DNA of 64,000 nt from Pseudomonas antarctica (GCF_900624995.1 NZ_UYXQ01000001.1:124001-188000); one strand, 5' to 3'. Positions 9,081 through 18,953 are shown, numbered from the stretch's first letter. The notes: generated by a model not told the origin, from the sequence alone. Translations and numbers: made by a program.

Positions 9081-10505
9081 ATGACCCTTTACGTCAACCT
9101 CGCCGAATTGCTCGGCACTCGCATCGAGCAGGGCTTCTACCGCCCTGGCGATCGTTTGCCCTCTGTACGAGCCTTGAGCGTTGAACACGGGGTCAGCCTG
9201 AGCACCGTGCAACAGGCCTATCGCTTGCTGGAAGACAACGGCCTGGCAATGCCAAAGCCCAAGTCCGGCTACTTTGTACCCGTTGGGCGCGAGCTGCCGG
9301 CGCTGCCCGAGGTAGGCCGCCCAGCCCAGCGCCCGGTGGAAATTTCCCAGTGGGATCAGGTGCTGGAACTGATTCGCGCGGTGCCCCGCAAAGACGTCAT
9401 ACAGATGGGCCGGGGCATGCCGGATGTATTGTCGCCGACCCTGAAACCCTTGCTGCGCAGCCTTGCACGGGTGAGTCGCCGCCAGGATCTGCCAGGGCTG
9501 TATTACGACAACATCCTCGGCTGTATGGAGTTACGCGAACAGATTGCGCGACTGTCATTGGATTCCGGCTGCCAGCTGATGGCCGAAGACATTGTGATCA
9601 CCACAGGTTGCCACGAGGCGCTGTCCGCCAGCATCCACGCCATTTGCGAGCCGGGCGATATCGTTGCCGTCGACTCGCCGAGCTTTCACGGCGCCATGCA
9701 GACTCTCAAGGGCCTGGGCATGAAAGCCTTGGAAATCCCGACGGACCCGGTCACAGGCATCAGCCTCGAAGCACTGGAGCTGGCCCTGGAACAATGGCCG
9801 ATCAAGGTCATCCAGCTGACGCCCAACTGCAATAACCCCTTGGGATACATCATGCCGGAAGCGCGCAAACGCGCGTTACTGACCCTGGCCCAGCGCTTTG
9901 ACGTGGCGATCATCGAAGACGATGTGTATGGCGAATTGGCCTACAGCTACCCTCGCCCGCGCACGATCAAATCCTTCGATGAAGACGGCCGCGTGCTGCT
10001 ATGCAGCTCGTTCTCGAAAACCCTGGCGCCTGGCTTACGTATTGGCTGGGTTGCGCCCGGGCGCTATCTGGAGCGGGTGCTGCACATGAAATACATCAGC
10101 ACCGGCTCCACCGCGACCCAGCCGCAGATCGCCATCGCCGAGTTTTTGAAAAATGGCCACTTCGAACCCCATTTGCGGCGGATGCGCACCCAATACCAGC
10201 GCAATCGCGACGTGATAATCGACTGGGTCAGCCGCTACTTCCCGGTGGGCACGCGCGCCAGCCGACCCCAGGGCAGCTTCATGCTGTGGGTCGAGCTGCC
10301 GGAAGGCTTCGACACGCTCAAGCTCAACCGGGTGCTGGTTGAACAAGGGGTACAGGTGGCTGTGGGAAGCATCTTTTCTGCTTCCGGCAAGTACCGGAAC
10401 TGCCTGCGCATGAACTACGCTGCCAAGCCAACCGCGCAGATTGAAGAAGCGGTACGCACGGTCGGCGCCGCCGCAATTAAAATGCTCGCCGAGGCTGCAG
10501 ACTGA
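9081..10505 (+). CDS. MocR-type GntR/aminotransferase regulator
   Basis: A 474-residue PLP-dependent regulator. An N-terminal GntR winged helix (about residues 1-70, with PGDRLPSVRALSVEHGVSLSTVQQ) is fused to a fold-type I aminotransferase-like domain (about 110-470). The PLP lysine is in SFSKTLAPGLRIGW. MocR proteins usually control a neighbouring metabolic gene in response to PLP or an amino compound. The downstream neighbour here is a broken phospholipase D gene. The ATG at 9081 is preferred, with GGGAG about 9 bases upstream, over the in-frame GTG at 9072. Confidence 0.88.
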   Translation: MTLYVNLAELLGTRIEQGFYRPGDRLPSVRALSVEHGVSLSTVQQAYRLLEDNGLAMPKPKSGYFVPVGRELPALPEVGRPAQRPVEISQWDQVLELIRAVPRKDVIQMGRGMPDVLSPTLKPLLRSLARVSRRQDLPGLYYDNILGCMELREQIARLSLDSGCQLMAEDIVITTGCHEALSASIHAICEPGDIVAVDSPSFHGAMQTLKGLGMKALEIPTDPVTGISLEALELALEQWPIKVIQLTPNCNNPLGYIMPEARKRALLTLAQRFDVAIIEDDVYGELAYSYPRPRTIKSFDEDGRVLLCSSFSKTLAPGLRIGWVAPGRYLERVLHMKYISTGSTATQPQIAIAEFLKNGHFEPHLRRMRTQYQRNRDVIIDWVSRYFPVGTRASRPQGSFMLWVELPEGFDTLKLNRVLVEQGVQVAVGSIFSASGKYRNCLRMNYAAKPTAQIEEAVRTVGAAAIKMLAEAAD

Positions 10506-10567
10506 CCTTTCGCACAAGTCAGCCGTCATATGCCCATAACCGCCCTGACCTGGAAGCAGCGCCTTTG

Positions 10568-12125
10568 ATGATTCGACGGCTTTTACCGTTTTTCCTGCTG
10601 GGCGTCCTGGCGCTGGGCGGCTGCGCTACTGTCCATGCACCGCGCATCCCCAGCGACGCCCTGCCCGCCGCGCAATCATCGTTCGGTCGCTCTATCCAGG
10701 CGCAAGCGGCGCCGTATAAGGGGCGCTCAGGCTTTCGCTTGCTGCCCAACAGCAGCGAAGCCTTCATGGCCCGCGCCGAGCTGATTCGCAACGCCCAAAG
10801 CAGCCTTGACCTGCAGTACTGACGGCATCAGCACGCGCATGCTCGTGGATGAACTGCTCAAGGCGGCCGACCGTGGCGTGCGTGTGCGCATCCTGTTGGA
10901 CGACACCACCAGCGACGGCTTAGACCAGGTCATCGCCACCCTCGCCGCCCACCCGCAGATCGAAATCCGCCTCTTCAACCCACTGCACCTGGGCCGCAGC
11001 ACCGGCGTGACGCGGGCCATGGGCCGGCTGTTCAACCTGTCGCTGCAACACCGGCGTATGCACAACAAACTGTGGCTGGCGGACAACAGCGTGGCCATTG
11101 TCGGCGGGCGCAACCTGGGCGACGAGTATTTCGACGCCGAGCCCAGCCTCAACTTCACCGATATCGACATGCTTAGCGTGGGCCCGGTGGCTGAGCAGCT
11201 CGGCCACAGTTTTGACCAGTACTGGAACAGCGCACTGAGCAAGCCGATTGATGAGTTCGTCTCCAGCGTCCCGTCCAAGGGCGACTTGGCCACCGCACGC
11301 GCGCGCCTTCAAGACTCGCTGGCAGAATCTCGCCAGCAGAACCACACCCTGTACAACCGCTTGCGCACCTACCAGACCCAGCCGCGCATGGACATTTGGC
11401 GCCGCGAGCTGATCTGGGCTTGGAACCAGGCGCTGTGGGATGCCCCGAGCAAGGTGCTGGCCAAGGCCGACCCTGACCCGCGGTTGCTGCTCACCACCCA
11501 ACTGGCACCGGAGCTGGAAGGCGTCAACCATGAGCTGATCATGATTTCGGCGTACTTCGTGCCCGGGCAGCCTGGGCTGGTGTACTTGACCGGCCGCGCC
11601 GATGCCGGGGTATCGGTGAGCCTGCTAACCAATTCCCTCGAAGCCACCGACGTCCCGGCCGTGCACGGCGGCTATGCGCCGTATCGCAAGGCGCTGCTGG
11701 AGCACGGCGTAAAACTCTACGAACTGCGCCGTCAACCCGGTGACCCCAGCGCAGGCAGCGGCCCGCACCTGTTTCGTCGGGGCGCCTTCCACGGCTCGAA
11801 CTCCAGCCTGCACAGCAAGGCGATGATCTTTGATCGGAAGAAGTCGTTTATCGGCTCGTTCAACTTCGACCCACGCTCGGTGCTGTGGAACACCGAGGTC
11901 GGCGTGCTGGTGGACAGCCCCGAGCTGGCGGAGCACGTGCGCAACCTGGCGCTGCAGGGTATGGCACCGACATTGAGCTACCAGGCGAAATTGCAGGATG
12001 GGCAAGTGGTGTGGGTGACCGAAGATAACGGCCAGTTGCACACACTGACCGATGAACCCGGCAGTTGGTGGCGCCGGTTCAATGCCTGGTTCGCCACTTC
12101 AGTCGGCCTGGAACGGATGCTTTAA
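10568..12125 (+). pseudogene. ClsC-like phospholipase D lipoprotein, frameshifted
   Basis: A two-HKD phospholipase D family protein resembling cardiolipin synthase ClsC (YmdC), broken near 10819. The N-terminal piece has a lipoprotein signal with lipobox cysteine C19 (LALGGC) and reads to SLDLQY, then hits TGA at 10820. The rest continues in another frame from DGISTRML and holds both catalytic motifs (MHNKLWLADNSVAIVGG and LHSKAMIFDRKKSFIGS). The family normally has a YYI-type stretch after LQ, so a deletion of 3n+2 bases (probably 11 or 14) fits. The downstream piece lacks a signal sequence. Either a true pseudogene or a sequence error. Confidence 0.85.
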
Positions 12126-12140
12126 GGACAGAGTAGATCC

Positions 12141-12230
12141 CTGCCATCGCGGGCTTGCCCGCGATGGCAGAGTGTCAGGTACTGTATTGGCAGCTGACAC
12201 ACCGCTATCGCAGGCAAGCCAGCTCCCACA
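12141..12230. repeat. REP pair
   Basis: A 30-base palindrome built on CTGCCATCGCGGGC (12141-12170) is followed by an inverted REP half with GGCAAGCCAGCTCCCACA (12213-12230). Between them are the short paired arms TGTCAG and CTGACA. It fills the gap between the 3' ends of the ClsC-like and MFS genes. Confidence 0.85.
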
Positions 12231-12247
12231 GTTGATTGCATTTCAGG

Positions 12248-13390
12248 TCAGGCCGGTTGCGCGACGCCAAACGCCCCCTGGCGCAACAACAGCACCACCA
12301 GCCCCAGCGCCCCGGCCGCCATCAGCAACGGCAATGCATGCCCGCTGATCCACTGGCTGCCCGCACCGGCCACCAGGGGCCCGATCAGGCAGCCTATGCC
12401 CCATAACTGCGCCACGTGGGCATTGGCGCGCACCAGCGCATCATCGCGGTAACGTTCGCCGATCAGGATCAGCGACAACGTGAATAACCCACCGGCACTG
12501 GCGCCGAAGACCACCCACATCGGCCAGATCAGCGGCGTGTGCAGCAGCAGCGGAATCGCCAGGCTTGAGGCCAGCAACAGCACCGCACAGCTCAAGAACA
12601 GCGTGCGTCTCGGCAAATAGTCCGCCAATGCGCCGATGGGCAATTGCAGCAGTGCATCGCCGACCACCACCGTGCTGACCATGGCCAAAGCAATCTCGGC
12701 CGTGAAACCTTGCTGCAGGCAATACACTGGCAGCAGCGTCAGAATCATCGCCTCGAACGCCGCGAACAACGCCACCGCCCAGGCAATCGCTGGCAGGCTC
12801 CGGCAAAAACGCCACAGATCGCCGAAGGTGACGCTGAAGGATTCGGCCGTCGGCGCACCGGAGCGGCCCAGCAACAGCAACGGCGCGACCAACAACAGGC
12901 CCGCGCCCACCCAGAAGCCGTAATCATGGTCGGTGCCCAGAGCGCCCAGCAGCAATGGCCCCGACAATTGGCTCAAGGCATACGTGCACCCATACAACGC
13001 CACCAAGCGGCCACGCCATTGCTCGACCACTAACTGGTTGATCCAGCTTTCACCGAGGATAAACACGATGGTCAGGATCACCCCGATCATCAGCCGCAGC
13101 ACCAGCCAGACCGGGTAGCTGGGCAGGATTGCCAGCAGACCGATGGACACCGCACCAGCCCACAGGCACAAGCGCATCAGGTGGGCGGTGCCCAGCCATG
13201 AGGCCATGCGGCTTGCGACCTTCGCGCCCAGCAGTACGCCGAAGGCCGGCATGGCTGCCATCACCCCAATGGCGAAACTGCCGTAGCCCCAGCCTTCCAG
13301 GCGCAGGGACACCAGCGGCATGCTGACGCCCAAGGCCAGGCCGACACTCAGTACCGAGGCCAGGACGGCGAAATAAGTCGCCCAACGCAT
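12248..13390 (-). CDS. MFS transporter, YcaD-like
   Basis: A 380-residue major facilitator permease with about 12 hydrophobic helices. The helix 2-3 loop shows GVLLGAKVASRMASWLG, like the YcaD/drug-efflux branch. The start (MRWATYF) has CAGGAG just upstream; an earlier in-frame start has no such site and would add a non-membrane tail. In PAO1 the equivalent transporter also lies next to the kauB-type dehydrogenase. The substrate is not known. Confidence 0.85.
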   Translation of the reverse strand: MRWATYFAVLASVLSVGLALGVSMPLVSLRLEGWGYGSFAIGVMAAMPAFGVLLGAKVASRMASWLGTAHLMRLCLWAGAVSIGLLAILPSYPVWLVLRLMIGVILTIVFILGESWINQLVVEQWRGRLVALYGCTYALSQLSGPLLLGALGTDHDYGFWVGAGLLLVAPLLLLGRSGAPTAESFSVTFGDLWRFCRSLPAIAWAVALFAAFEAMILTLLPVYCLQQGFTAEIALAMVSTVVVGDALLQLPIGALADYLPRRTLFLSCAVLLLASSLAIPLLLHTPLIWPMWVVFGASAGGLFTLSLILIGERYRDDALVRANAHVAQLWGIGCLIGPLVAGAGSQWISGHALPLLMAAGALGLVVLLLRQGAFGVAQPA

Positions 13391-13430
13391 GTCCACGCTC
13401 CTGTGGATAATTTTTAAAACACACAAACCA

Positions 13431-13519
13431 GTGCGGGAGCGGGCTTGCCCACGATACAAGCACCTTGGTGTGTCCGTCACACTGAGGTGATGCTATCGCA
13501 GGCAAGCCAACTCCCACAG
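13431..13519. repeat. REP pair (REPIN-like)
   Basis: GTGCGGGAGCGGGCTTGCCC at one end and GCAGGCAAGCCAACTCCCAC at the other are inverted REP copies separated by a short spacer. It lies between the aldehyde dehydrogenase stop and the MFS start. Confidence 0.8.
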
Positions 13520-13536
13520 TTGGCCTGCGGTGTTAC

Positions 13537-15030
13537 TTAGAGCTTGATCCAGGTCGCCTTCAGCTCGGTGTACTTGTCGAACGCATGCAGCGACTTGTCG
13601 CGGCCGTTACCCGATTGCTTGAAGCCACCAAACGGAGCGGTCATGTCGCCGCCGTCGTATTGGTTAACCCACACGCTGCCAGCGCGCAGGGCCTTGGCGG
13701 TCAGGTGCGCCTTGGAGATATCCGCCGTCCACACCGCTGCGGCCAGGCCGTATTGGGTGTCGTTGGCGATGGCGATGGCTTCTTCAGCACTGTCAAAGGT
13801 GATCACCGACAGTACTGGACCAAAGATCTCTTCCTGGGCGATTTTCATGGCATTGGTCACACCGTCGAAAATCGTCGGCTCAACGTAAGTGCCGCCGGTT
13901 TCTTCCAGGGTGCGCTTGCCGCCCGCAACCAACTTGGCGCCGTCGGCGTGGCCAGCTTCGATATACGACAGCACGGTGTTCATCTGCTGAGTGTCCACCA
14001 GCGCGCCGACGGTTGTTGCCGGGTCCAGCGGGTTGCCTGGCTTCCAGCCCTTGAGGGCCTCGATCACCAGCGGCAGGAATTTATCCTTGATCGAACGCTC
14101 CACCAGCAGGCGCGAACCGGCGGTGCAGACTTCGCCTTGGTTGAAGGCAATGGCGCCCGCGGCGGATTCAGCAGCCGCTTGCAGGTCTGGCGCATCGGCA
14201 AACACGATGTTCGGGCTCTTGCCGCCGGCTTCCAGCCACACGCGCTTCATGTTCGACTCGCCGGAGCGGATCAACAGCTGCTTGGCGATCTTGGTGGAGC
14301 CAGTGAACACCAGCGTGTCGACGTCCATGTGCAGCGCCAGTGCGTTACCCACGGTGTGGCCGTAGCCCGGCAGCACGTTGAATACGCCTTTTGGAATACC
14401 GGCCTCAACAGCCAGGGCCGCGATGCGGATGGCGGTCAGCGGAGATTTTTCGGACGGCTTGAGGATCACCGAGTTACCGGTCGACAGCGCTGGGCCGAGT
14501 TTCCAGCAGGCCATCATCAACGGGAAGTTCCACGGCACGATGGCGCCAACCACGCCGACTGGCTCGCGGGTTACCAGGCCGAGTTGATCGTGCGGGGTGG
14601 CGGCAACTTCGTCGTAGATCTTGTCGATCGCCTCGCCGCTCCAGCTCAGGGCATTGGCTGCGCCTGGGACGTCGATACCAAGCGAATCGCTGATCGGCTT
14701 GCCCATGTCCAGGGTTTCAAGCAGCGCCAGCTCTTCGGCATTGGCCTTGAGCAAGGCAGCGAAACGGATCATGGCGGATTTGCGTTTAGCCGGCGCCAGG
14801 CGCGACCAGATACCGGAATTGAAGGTGGCGCGGGCATTTTCTACAGCGCGCTCGGCGTCGGCGGCGTCGCAACTGGCAACGGTGGCCAGCAGGCGGCCAT
14901 CGACCGGGCTGATGCATTCGAACGTGTCACCGGAAACGGCGGCGGTGTATTCGCCATTGATATAGGCGCGGCCTTCAATCTTGAGATCCTTGGCGCGTTG
15001 TTCCCAGTCGGCACGGGTCAGGGTGGTCAT
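13537..15030 (-). CDS. kauB: NAD(P)-dependent aldehyde dehydrogenase, KauB/PuuC-like
   Basis: A 497-residue aldehyde dehydrogenase. The catalytic cysteine is in NQGEVCTAGSRLLVE, the general-base glutamate in VWLEAGGKSPNIVF, and the cofactor loop in FTGSTKIAKQL. Sequence and position match PA5312 (KauB/PauC), which oxidises 4-guanidinobutyraldehyde and other omega-amino aldehydes from arginine and polyamine breakdown. It follows chemically from the PauB-type oxidase step. An AGGAGGA-type ribosome-binding site precedes the start. A dyad in the upstream gap could be a PauR site. Confidence 0.88.
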   Translation of the reverse strand: MTTLTRADWEQRAKDLKIEGRAYINGEYTAAVSGDTFECISPVDGRLLATVASCDAADAERAVENARATFNSGIWSRLAPAKRKSAMIRFAALLKANAEELALLETLDMGKPISDSLGIDVPGAANALSWSGEAIDKIYDEVAATPHDQLGLVTREPVGVVGAIVPWNFPLMMACWKLGPALSTGNSVILKPSEKSPLTAIRIAALAVEAGIPKGVFNVLPGYGHTVGNALALHMDVDTLVFTGSTKIAKQLLIRSGESNMKRVWLEAGGKSPNIVFADAPDLQAAAESAAGAIAFNQGEVCTAGSRLLVERSIKDKFLPLVIEALKGWKPGNPLDPATTVGALVDTQQMNTVLSYIEAGHADGAKLVAGGKRTLEETGGTYVEPTIFDGVTNAMKIAQEEIFGPVLSVITFDSAEEAIAIANDTQYGLAAAVWTADISKAHLTAKALRAGSVWVNQYDGGDMTAPFGGFKQSGNGRDKSLHAFDKYTELKATWIKL

Positions 15031-15260
15031 GCGAGTGTCCTCCTCTTATTGAATACGAGGGCCAGGTGATGTCCCCCGGCAGCCTCAAAGAATTCTTGCC
15101 CGGCCAGCCTGCTGTTCGGCTCAAGGCAGCTGCCACCCTAAACCAGCGGCTGGGGATGTTTCAATATATTTGACATAACGGCGGTAAACGCCCTTGCGAT
15201 GTTCATTTTAATAAACATAGACTTTGGGCTCACCAACCCCAGGCCAGACGGGACACGCAC
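15031..15260. promoter_or_regulatory. kauB/cupin divergent control region
   Basis: The gap between the divergent kauB and cupin genes contains an AT-rich imperfect palindrome, TGTTCATTTTAATAAACA (15200-15217), of the form TGTTyATT-ww-AATrAACA with 14 of 18 positions symmetric. It looks like an operator for a dimeric repressor. PauR is the obvious candidate by context, but this is inferred. Confidence 0.45.
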
Positions 15261-15623
15261 ATGAGCATCCAGGACATCGTCGACTTCAGCCAAGCCAACA
15301 CCGCCCCCGAACGCTACCGGCCTGCCGCCGAAAAAGTCCTCAAGGGCGATCCCGAGCAAACACTCTACAACCACTACAACAGCCCGTGCGGCCAAATGAG
15401 CGCCGGAGTCTGGGAAGGTGAAGTCGGGCAATGGAAGGTCAACTACAGCGAGCATGAATACTGCGAGATCGTGCAGGGCGTTTCGGTGCTGCGCGATGCT
15501 GACGGCAACGCCAAGACCTTGCGTGCCGGCGACCGCTTCGTGATCCCCGCAGGTTTCAGCGGCACCTGGGAAGTACTTGAGCTGTGCCGCAAGATCTACG
15601 TGGTGTTCGAACAAAAGGCCTGA
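15261..15623 (+). CDS. Cupin domain-containing protein
   Basis: A 120-residue single-domain cupin of the small (S)-ureidoglycine/DUF861-like type, with YSEHEYCEIVQGVSVLRD and RAGDRFVIPAGFSGTWEV as the two cupin motifs. A small enzyme or sensor of a metabolite is plausible, but no reaction can be assigned. It diverges from kauB and may share its control. The ATG at 15261 gives the usual N-terminus. Confidence 0.82.
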   Translation: MSIQDIVDFSQANTAPERYRPAAEKVLKGDPEQTLYNHYNSPCGQMSAGVWEGEVGQWKVNYSEHEYCEIVQGVSVLRDADGNAKTLRAGDRFVIPAGFSGTWEVLELCRKIYVVFEQKA

Positions 15624-15639
15624 TCAGCAAATCGCAGGC

Positions 15640-15677
15640 AAAAAAAAGCCCGACTCGTGAGAGACGGGCTTTTTTTC
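15640..15677. terminator. Bidirectional terminator between cupin gene and rpmG
   Basis: AAGCCCG and CGGGCTT pair around a 12-base loop with A runs on one side and T runs on the other. It can stop both converging transcripts. Confidence 0.9.
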
Positions 15678-15694
15678 ACAAGGAGGAAAATCAA

Positions 15695-15850
15695 TTACTT
15701 GATTTTGCCTTCTTTGTAGATCACGTGCTTGCGAACGCGCGGGTCGAACATTTTCTTTTCGAGCTTGTCCGGGGTAGTACGCTTGTTCTTGTCGGTAGTG
15801 TAGAAGTGACCAGTACCGGCGCTAGAGATCATTCGAATCAATTCACGCAT
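15695..15850 (-). CDS. rpmG: Ribosomal protein L33
   Basis: A 51-residue basic large-subunit protein. Reading the minus strand from the ATG at 15850 gives [19 protein letters not shown], a [10 protein letters not shown] segment and a Lys-rich end, the standard cysteine-free proteobacterial L33. It lies 11 bases downstream of rpmB in the usual rpmB-rpmG operon and is followed by the terminator at 15640-15677. Confidence 0.95.
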   Translation of the reverse strand: MRELIRMISSAGTGHFYTTDKNKRTTPDKLEKKMFDPRVRKHVIYKEGKIK

Positions 15851-15861
15851 GATAAAGCTCC

Positions 15862-16095
15862 TTAGATCTTGCCAGCGGCGCGGATTTCGGCCAGCACGAC
15901 AGTGATGCCGCGCTTGTCGATGATACGCATGCCTTTGGCAGATACACGCAGGCGAACAAAACGTTTCTCTTCTTCAACCCAGAAGCGGTGATGCTGCAGG
16001 TTCGGCAGGAAACGACGACGGGTTTTGTTATTTGCGTGGGAAATGTTATTCCCAGTCACCGGACCCTTACCGGTAACTTGACAGACTCTCGACAT
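15862..16095 (-). CDS. rpmB: Ribosomal protein L28
   Basis: A 77-residue large-subunit protein with the family start [17 protein letters not shown] and the signature [12 protein letters not shown]. It is first in the rpmB-rpmG operon. The leader upstream contains a 7-base-pair GC-rich hairpin at 16131-16149. Confidence 0.97.
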   Translation of the reverse strand: MSRVCQVTGKGPVTGNNISHANNKTRRRFLPNLQHHRFWVEEEKRFVRLRVSAKGMRIIDKRGITVVLAEIRAAGKI

Positions 16096-16553
16096 GCCTC
16101 AGCCCTCTAAAACCACATGCCCAACCCGGCATGGGTTGGCCGCTTAATCTCTCAGTCATTTGGCGCCAGGCGCCGCGTTTCTTTAAGGGTCTTACCGGCT
16201 ACACCTACAGTGAAGGAACCGGGCCCCTAGAAAAGAGCGCTGCTTTATACCAGAAAGACCCAAGTGCAACAACAGCCCGTGTATTTTTACCGGCGTAAAT
16301 CTTGGCGATAGCCGCCCGAACCGTTGCCAGGAGGGGCCGCTGCAACAGCCGACCACTCGTCGCACAGAATGATTTACCGCGCCCGCCCGCACACAAACGT
16401 GCGAGGAGAAACGCGCTGAGGCGCCATCAAAACAGCATTTTGCCCAAATGCACAGGCAAAAATGGGCTAGTCATTTATCAATCAGACCTCTACGGTAGGC
16501 TTTTTCCAGACTGCACTCGCAGATGGGCCTTCGATCTGCAAAGGAAACCGCAT
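16096..16553. other. Long non-coding gap between rpmB and the dppA-like gene
   Basis: This 458-base divergent gap holds no convincing gene. On the rpmB side are the hairpin CCAACCC-N5-GGGTTGG (16131-16149) and GGCGCC-A-GGCGCC nearby, probably in the rpmB leader. The other side contains AT-rich stretches near 16440-16500 that could hold the promoter of the dppA-like gene. No RNA gene is recognised. Confidence 0.5.
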
Positions 16554-18146
16554 ATGCGCCTCGCCGCCCTATCGCTATTGCTAGCCCCTCTATTTATCGC
16601 GCCGGCGGCCCTGGCTGCTACCCGTTTGAGCGTTTGCACCGAAGCCAGCCCCGAAGGGTTCGATGTCGTGCAATACAACTCACTGACCACCACCAATGCC
16701 TCAGCCGACGTGCTGATGAACCGCCTGGTGGACTACGACGCGAACAGCGGCAAATTGGTGCCGAGCCTCGCGGACAGCTGGGACGTTTCGCCGGATGGCC
16801 TGACGTATACCTTCAGGTTGCACCCGGGGGTGAAGTTTCACCGTACCGAATACTTCACCCCAAGCCGTACGCTGACCGCCGAAGACGTGCGCTTCAGCTT
16901 CGAACGCATGCTCGACCCGGCCAACCCATGGCACAAGATCGCCCAAAGCGGCTTCCCCCATGCGCAATCCCTGCAATTACCGACACTGGTCAAGAAAATC
17001 GACGCCCTCGACCCGCTGACCGTGCGCTTCACCCTCGATCACGCCGATTCGACCTTCCTTGCCGCCCTGAGCATGGGTTTTGCCTCGATCTACCCGGCCG
17101 AATACGCCGACAAACTGCTCAAGGCCGGCACGCCTCAAAAGCTCAACAGCCAGCCCATCGGTACTGGGCCGTTTGTGTTTGTACGCTTCCAGAAAGATGC
17201 CGTGATTCGCTACAAAGCCAACCCGGATTACTTTGCGGGCAAACCGGCTGTGGATAACTTGATCTTCGCCATTACCCCGGATGCCAACGTGCGCCTGCAG
17301 AAACTGCACCGCGACGAATGCCAGATCGCCCTGTCACCCAAGCCGCTGGACGTAGGCGAAGCCGAAAAGGACCCGGCATTGAAGGTGGAGAAAACCGCCG
17401 CCTTCATGACTGCATTCGTAGCCATTAACAGCCAGCACCCGCCGCTGGACAAGCCGCAAGTGCGCCAGGCAATCAACCTGGCGTTCGACAAGAACAGCTA
17501 CCTCAAGGCCGTGTTTGAAGGCACCGCCGAGGCGGCAAATGGCATTTACCCACCCAACACCTAGAGCTATGCCAACGACTTGCCTGGTTATCCACAGGAC
17601 ATTGCCAAGGCCAAGACGCTGCTCGGCCGCGCGGGACTCAAGGACGGCTTCAAAACCACTATTTGGACTCGCCCGACGGGCAGCCTGTTGAATCCCAACC
17701 CCAACCTCGGCGCCCAACTGTTGCAGGCGGACCTGGCCAAAATCGGCATTCAGGCAGAGATCCGAGTGATCGAATGGGGCGAACTGATTCGCCGCGCCAA
17801 GGCCGGCGAACATGACCTGCTGTTCATGGGCTGGGCCGGCGATAACGGCGACCCAGATAACTTCCTGACCCCGCAGTTCTCTTGCGCAGCGGTGAAATCC
17901 GGCACCAACTTCGCCCGCTACTGCGACCCCGCGCTGGACAAACTGATCAGCGCCGGCAAGACCACCAGCGAGCAAGGCGTACGCAGCAAGCTGTACCAAC
18001 AGGCCCAGGCGCAGATTCAGCAGCAGGCCTTGTGGCTGCCATTGGCACACCCGACGGCGTTTGCCCTGGCCCGCAAAAATGTCGAGGGTTATCAAGTGAG
18101 CCCGTTTGGTCGTCAGGACTTTTCCAAGGTCAGCGTCAAACCCTGA
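16554..18146 (+). pseudogene. Dipeptide ABC transporter substrate-binding protein, amber-interrupted
   Basis: A periplasmic solute-binding protein of the DppA/OppA family (SBP_bac_5), probably for dipeptides, with full length 530 codons. A signal peptide ends near APAALA. The domain runs through SLADSWDVSPDGLTYTFRL and QPIGTGPFVFVRF to the C-terminus. The frame is cut by TAG at 17562-17564 after YPPNT and continues uninterrupted as SYANDLPGYPQD. DppA proteins have Trp-Ser-Tyr here, so TGG appears to have become TAG. Without suppression the product would be 336 residues and lack the second lobe. No permease genes lie beside it. Confidence 0.88.
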
Positions 18147-18153
18147 GCCACCA

Positions 18154-18173
18154 CCCCGCCCCTATGGGCGGGG
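18154..18173. terminator. GC-rich hairpin between the dppA-like gene and radC
   Basis: CCCCGCCC and GGGCGGGG form a perfect 8-base-pair stem with a 4-base loop between two converging genes. The U-tract is short, so termination strength is uncertain. Confidence 0.6.
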
Positions 18174-18848
18174 TTACAGCCACCCGTATTCCGCCATCGA
18201 CAGCGGGTCACCATCGCCCACGATGATGTGATCCAGAACGCGAACATCCACGACGTCCAAGGCTTTTTGCAGCATCTTGGTCAATTTACGATCAGCCGCA
18301 CTCGGCTCGACGCTCCCGGAAGGATGGTTGTGACACAGGATCAATGCTGCCGCGTTGTACTCAAGTGCGCGCTTGACCACTTGCCGAGGATAAACCACGG
18401 CAGCATCGATGGTGCCCTGAAACAACGCCTCGAAGCCCAGCACCCGGTGCTTTGAGTCGAGAAACAGGCAGCCGAAGATCTCGTGGGGCTCATGGCGCAA
18501 CAACGCTTTGAGGTAATCGCGCACGGCCAAGGGGCTTTCCAGCACCGACTCCTTGCGCAGGCTTTCAGCCATATGCCGCCGGGACATTTCCAGCACGGCC
18601 TGCAACTGGGCAAATTTCGCCGGGCCCAGCCCCAAATGCCTACTGAACAGCGTCTGGCTGGCCTCCAACAATGGGCGAAGGCCACCGAATTGCGCCAATA
18701 AATGGCGCGCCAGGTCGACCGCGCTTTTGCCGGAAACCCCGGTACGCAGGAAGATCGCCAACAGCTCGGCATCCGACAGGCTTGCCGCGCCCCACTCCAA
18801 AAGTTTCTCCCGTGGACGTTCCGCCACAGGCCAATCGCGAATACTCAT
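18174..18848 (-). CDS. radC: RadC family protein (JAB/MPN domain)
   Basis: A 224-residue RadC/YicR protein. The N-terminal helix-hairpin-helix-like part has [21 protein letters not shown]. The C-terminal JAB1/MPN metalloprotease-like domain has the metal motif [14 protein letters not shown]. Its old role in DNA repair is doubtful and the biochemical activity is not settled. It diverges from coaBC, as in PAO1. Confidence 0.93.
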   Translation of the reverse strand: MSIRDWPVAERPREKLLEWGAASLSDAELLAIFLRTGVSGKSAVDLARHLLAQFGGLRPLLEASQTLFSRHLGLGPAKFAQLQAVLEMSRRHMAESLRKESVLESPLAVRDYLKALLRHEPHEIFGCLFLDSKHRVLGFEALFQGTIDAAVVYPRQVVKRALEYNAAALILCHNHPSGSVEPSAADRKLTKMLQKALDVVDVRVLDHIIVGDGDPLSMAEYGWL

Positions 18849-18953
18849 CCCACCTCCATGTGCATGTGCGCCGCTGTTGCCAGACAGACGCTGTGTTATC
18901 TTAAGCCCTCTTTTTTGCGTGCGATTTCCCCTGGGGAGGGGGTATCGCAGGCG

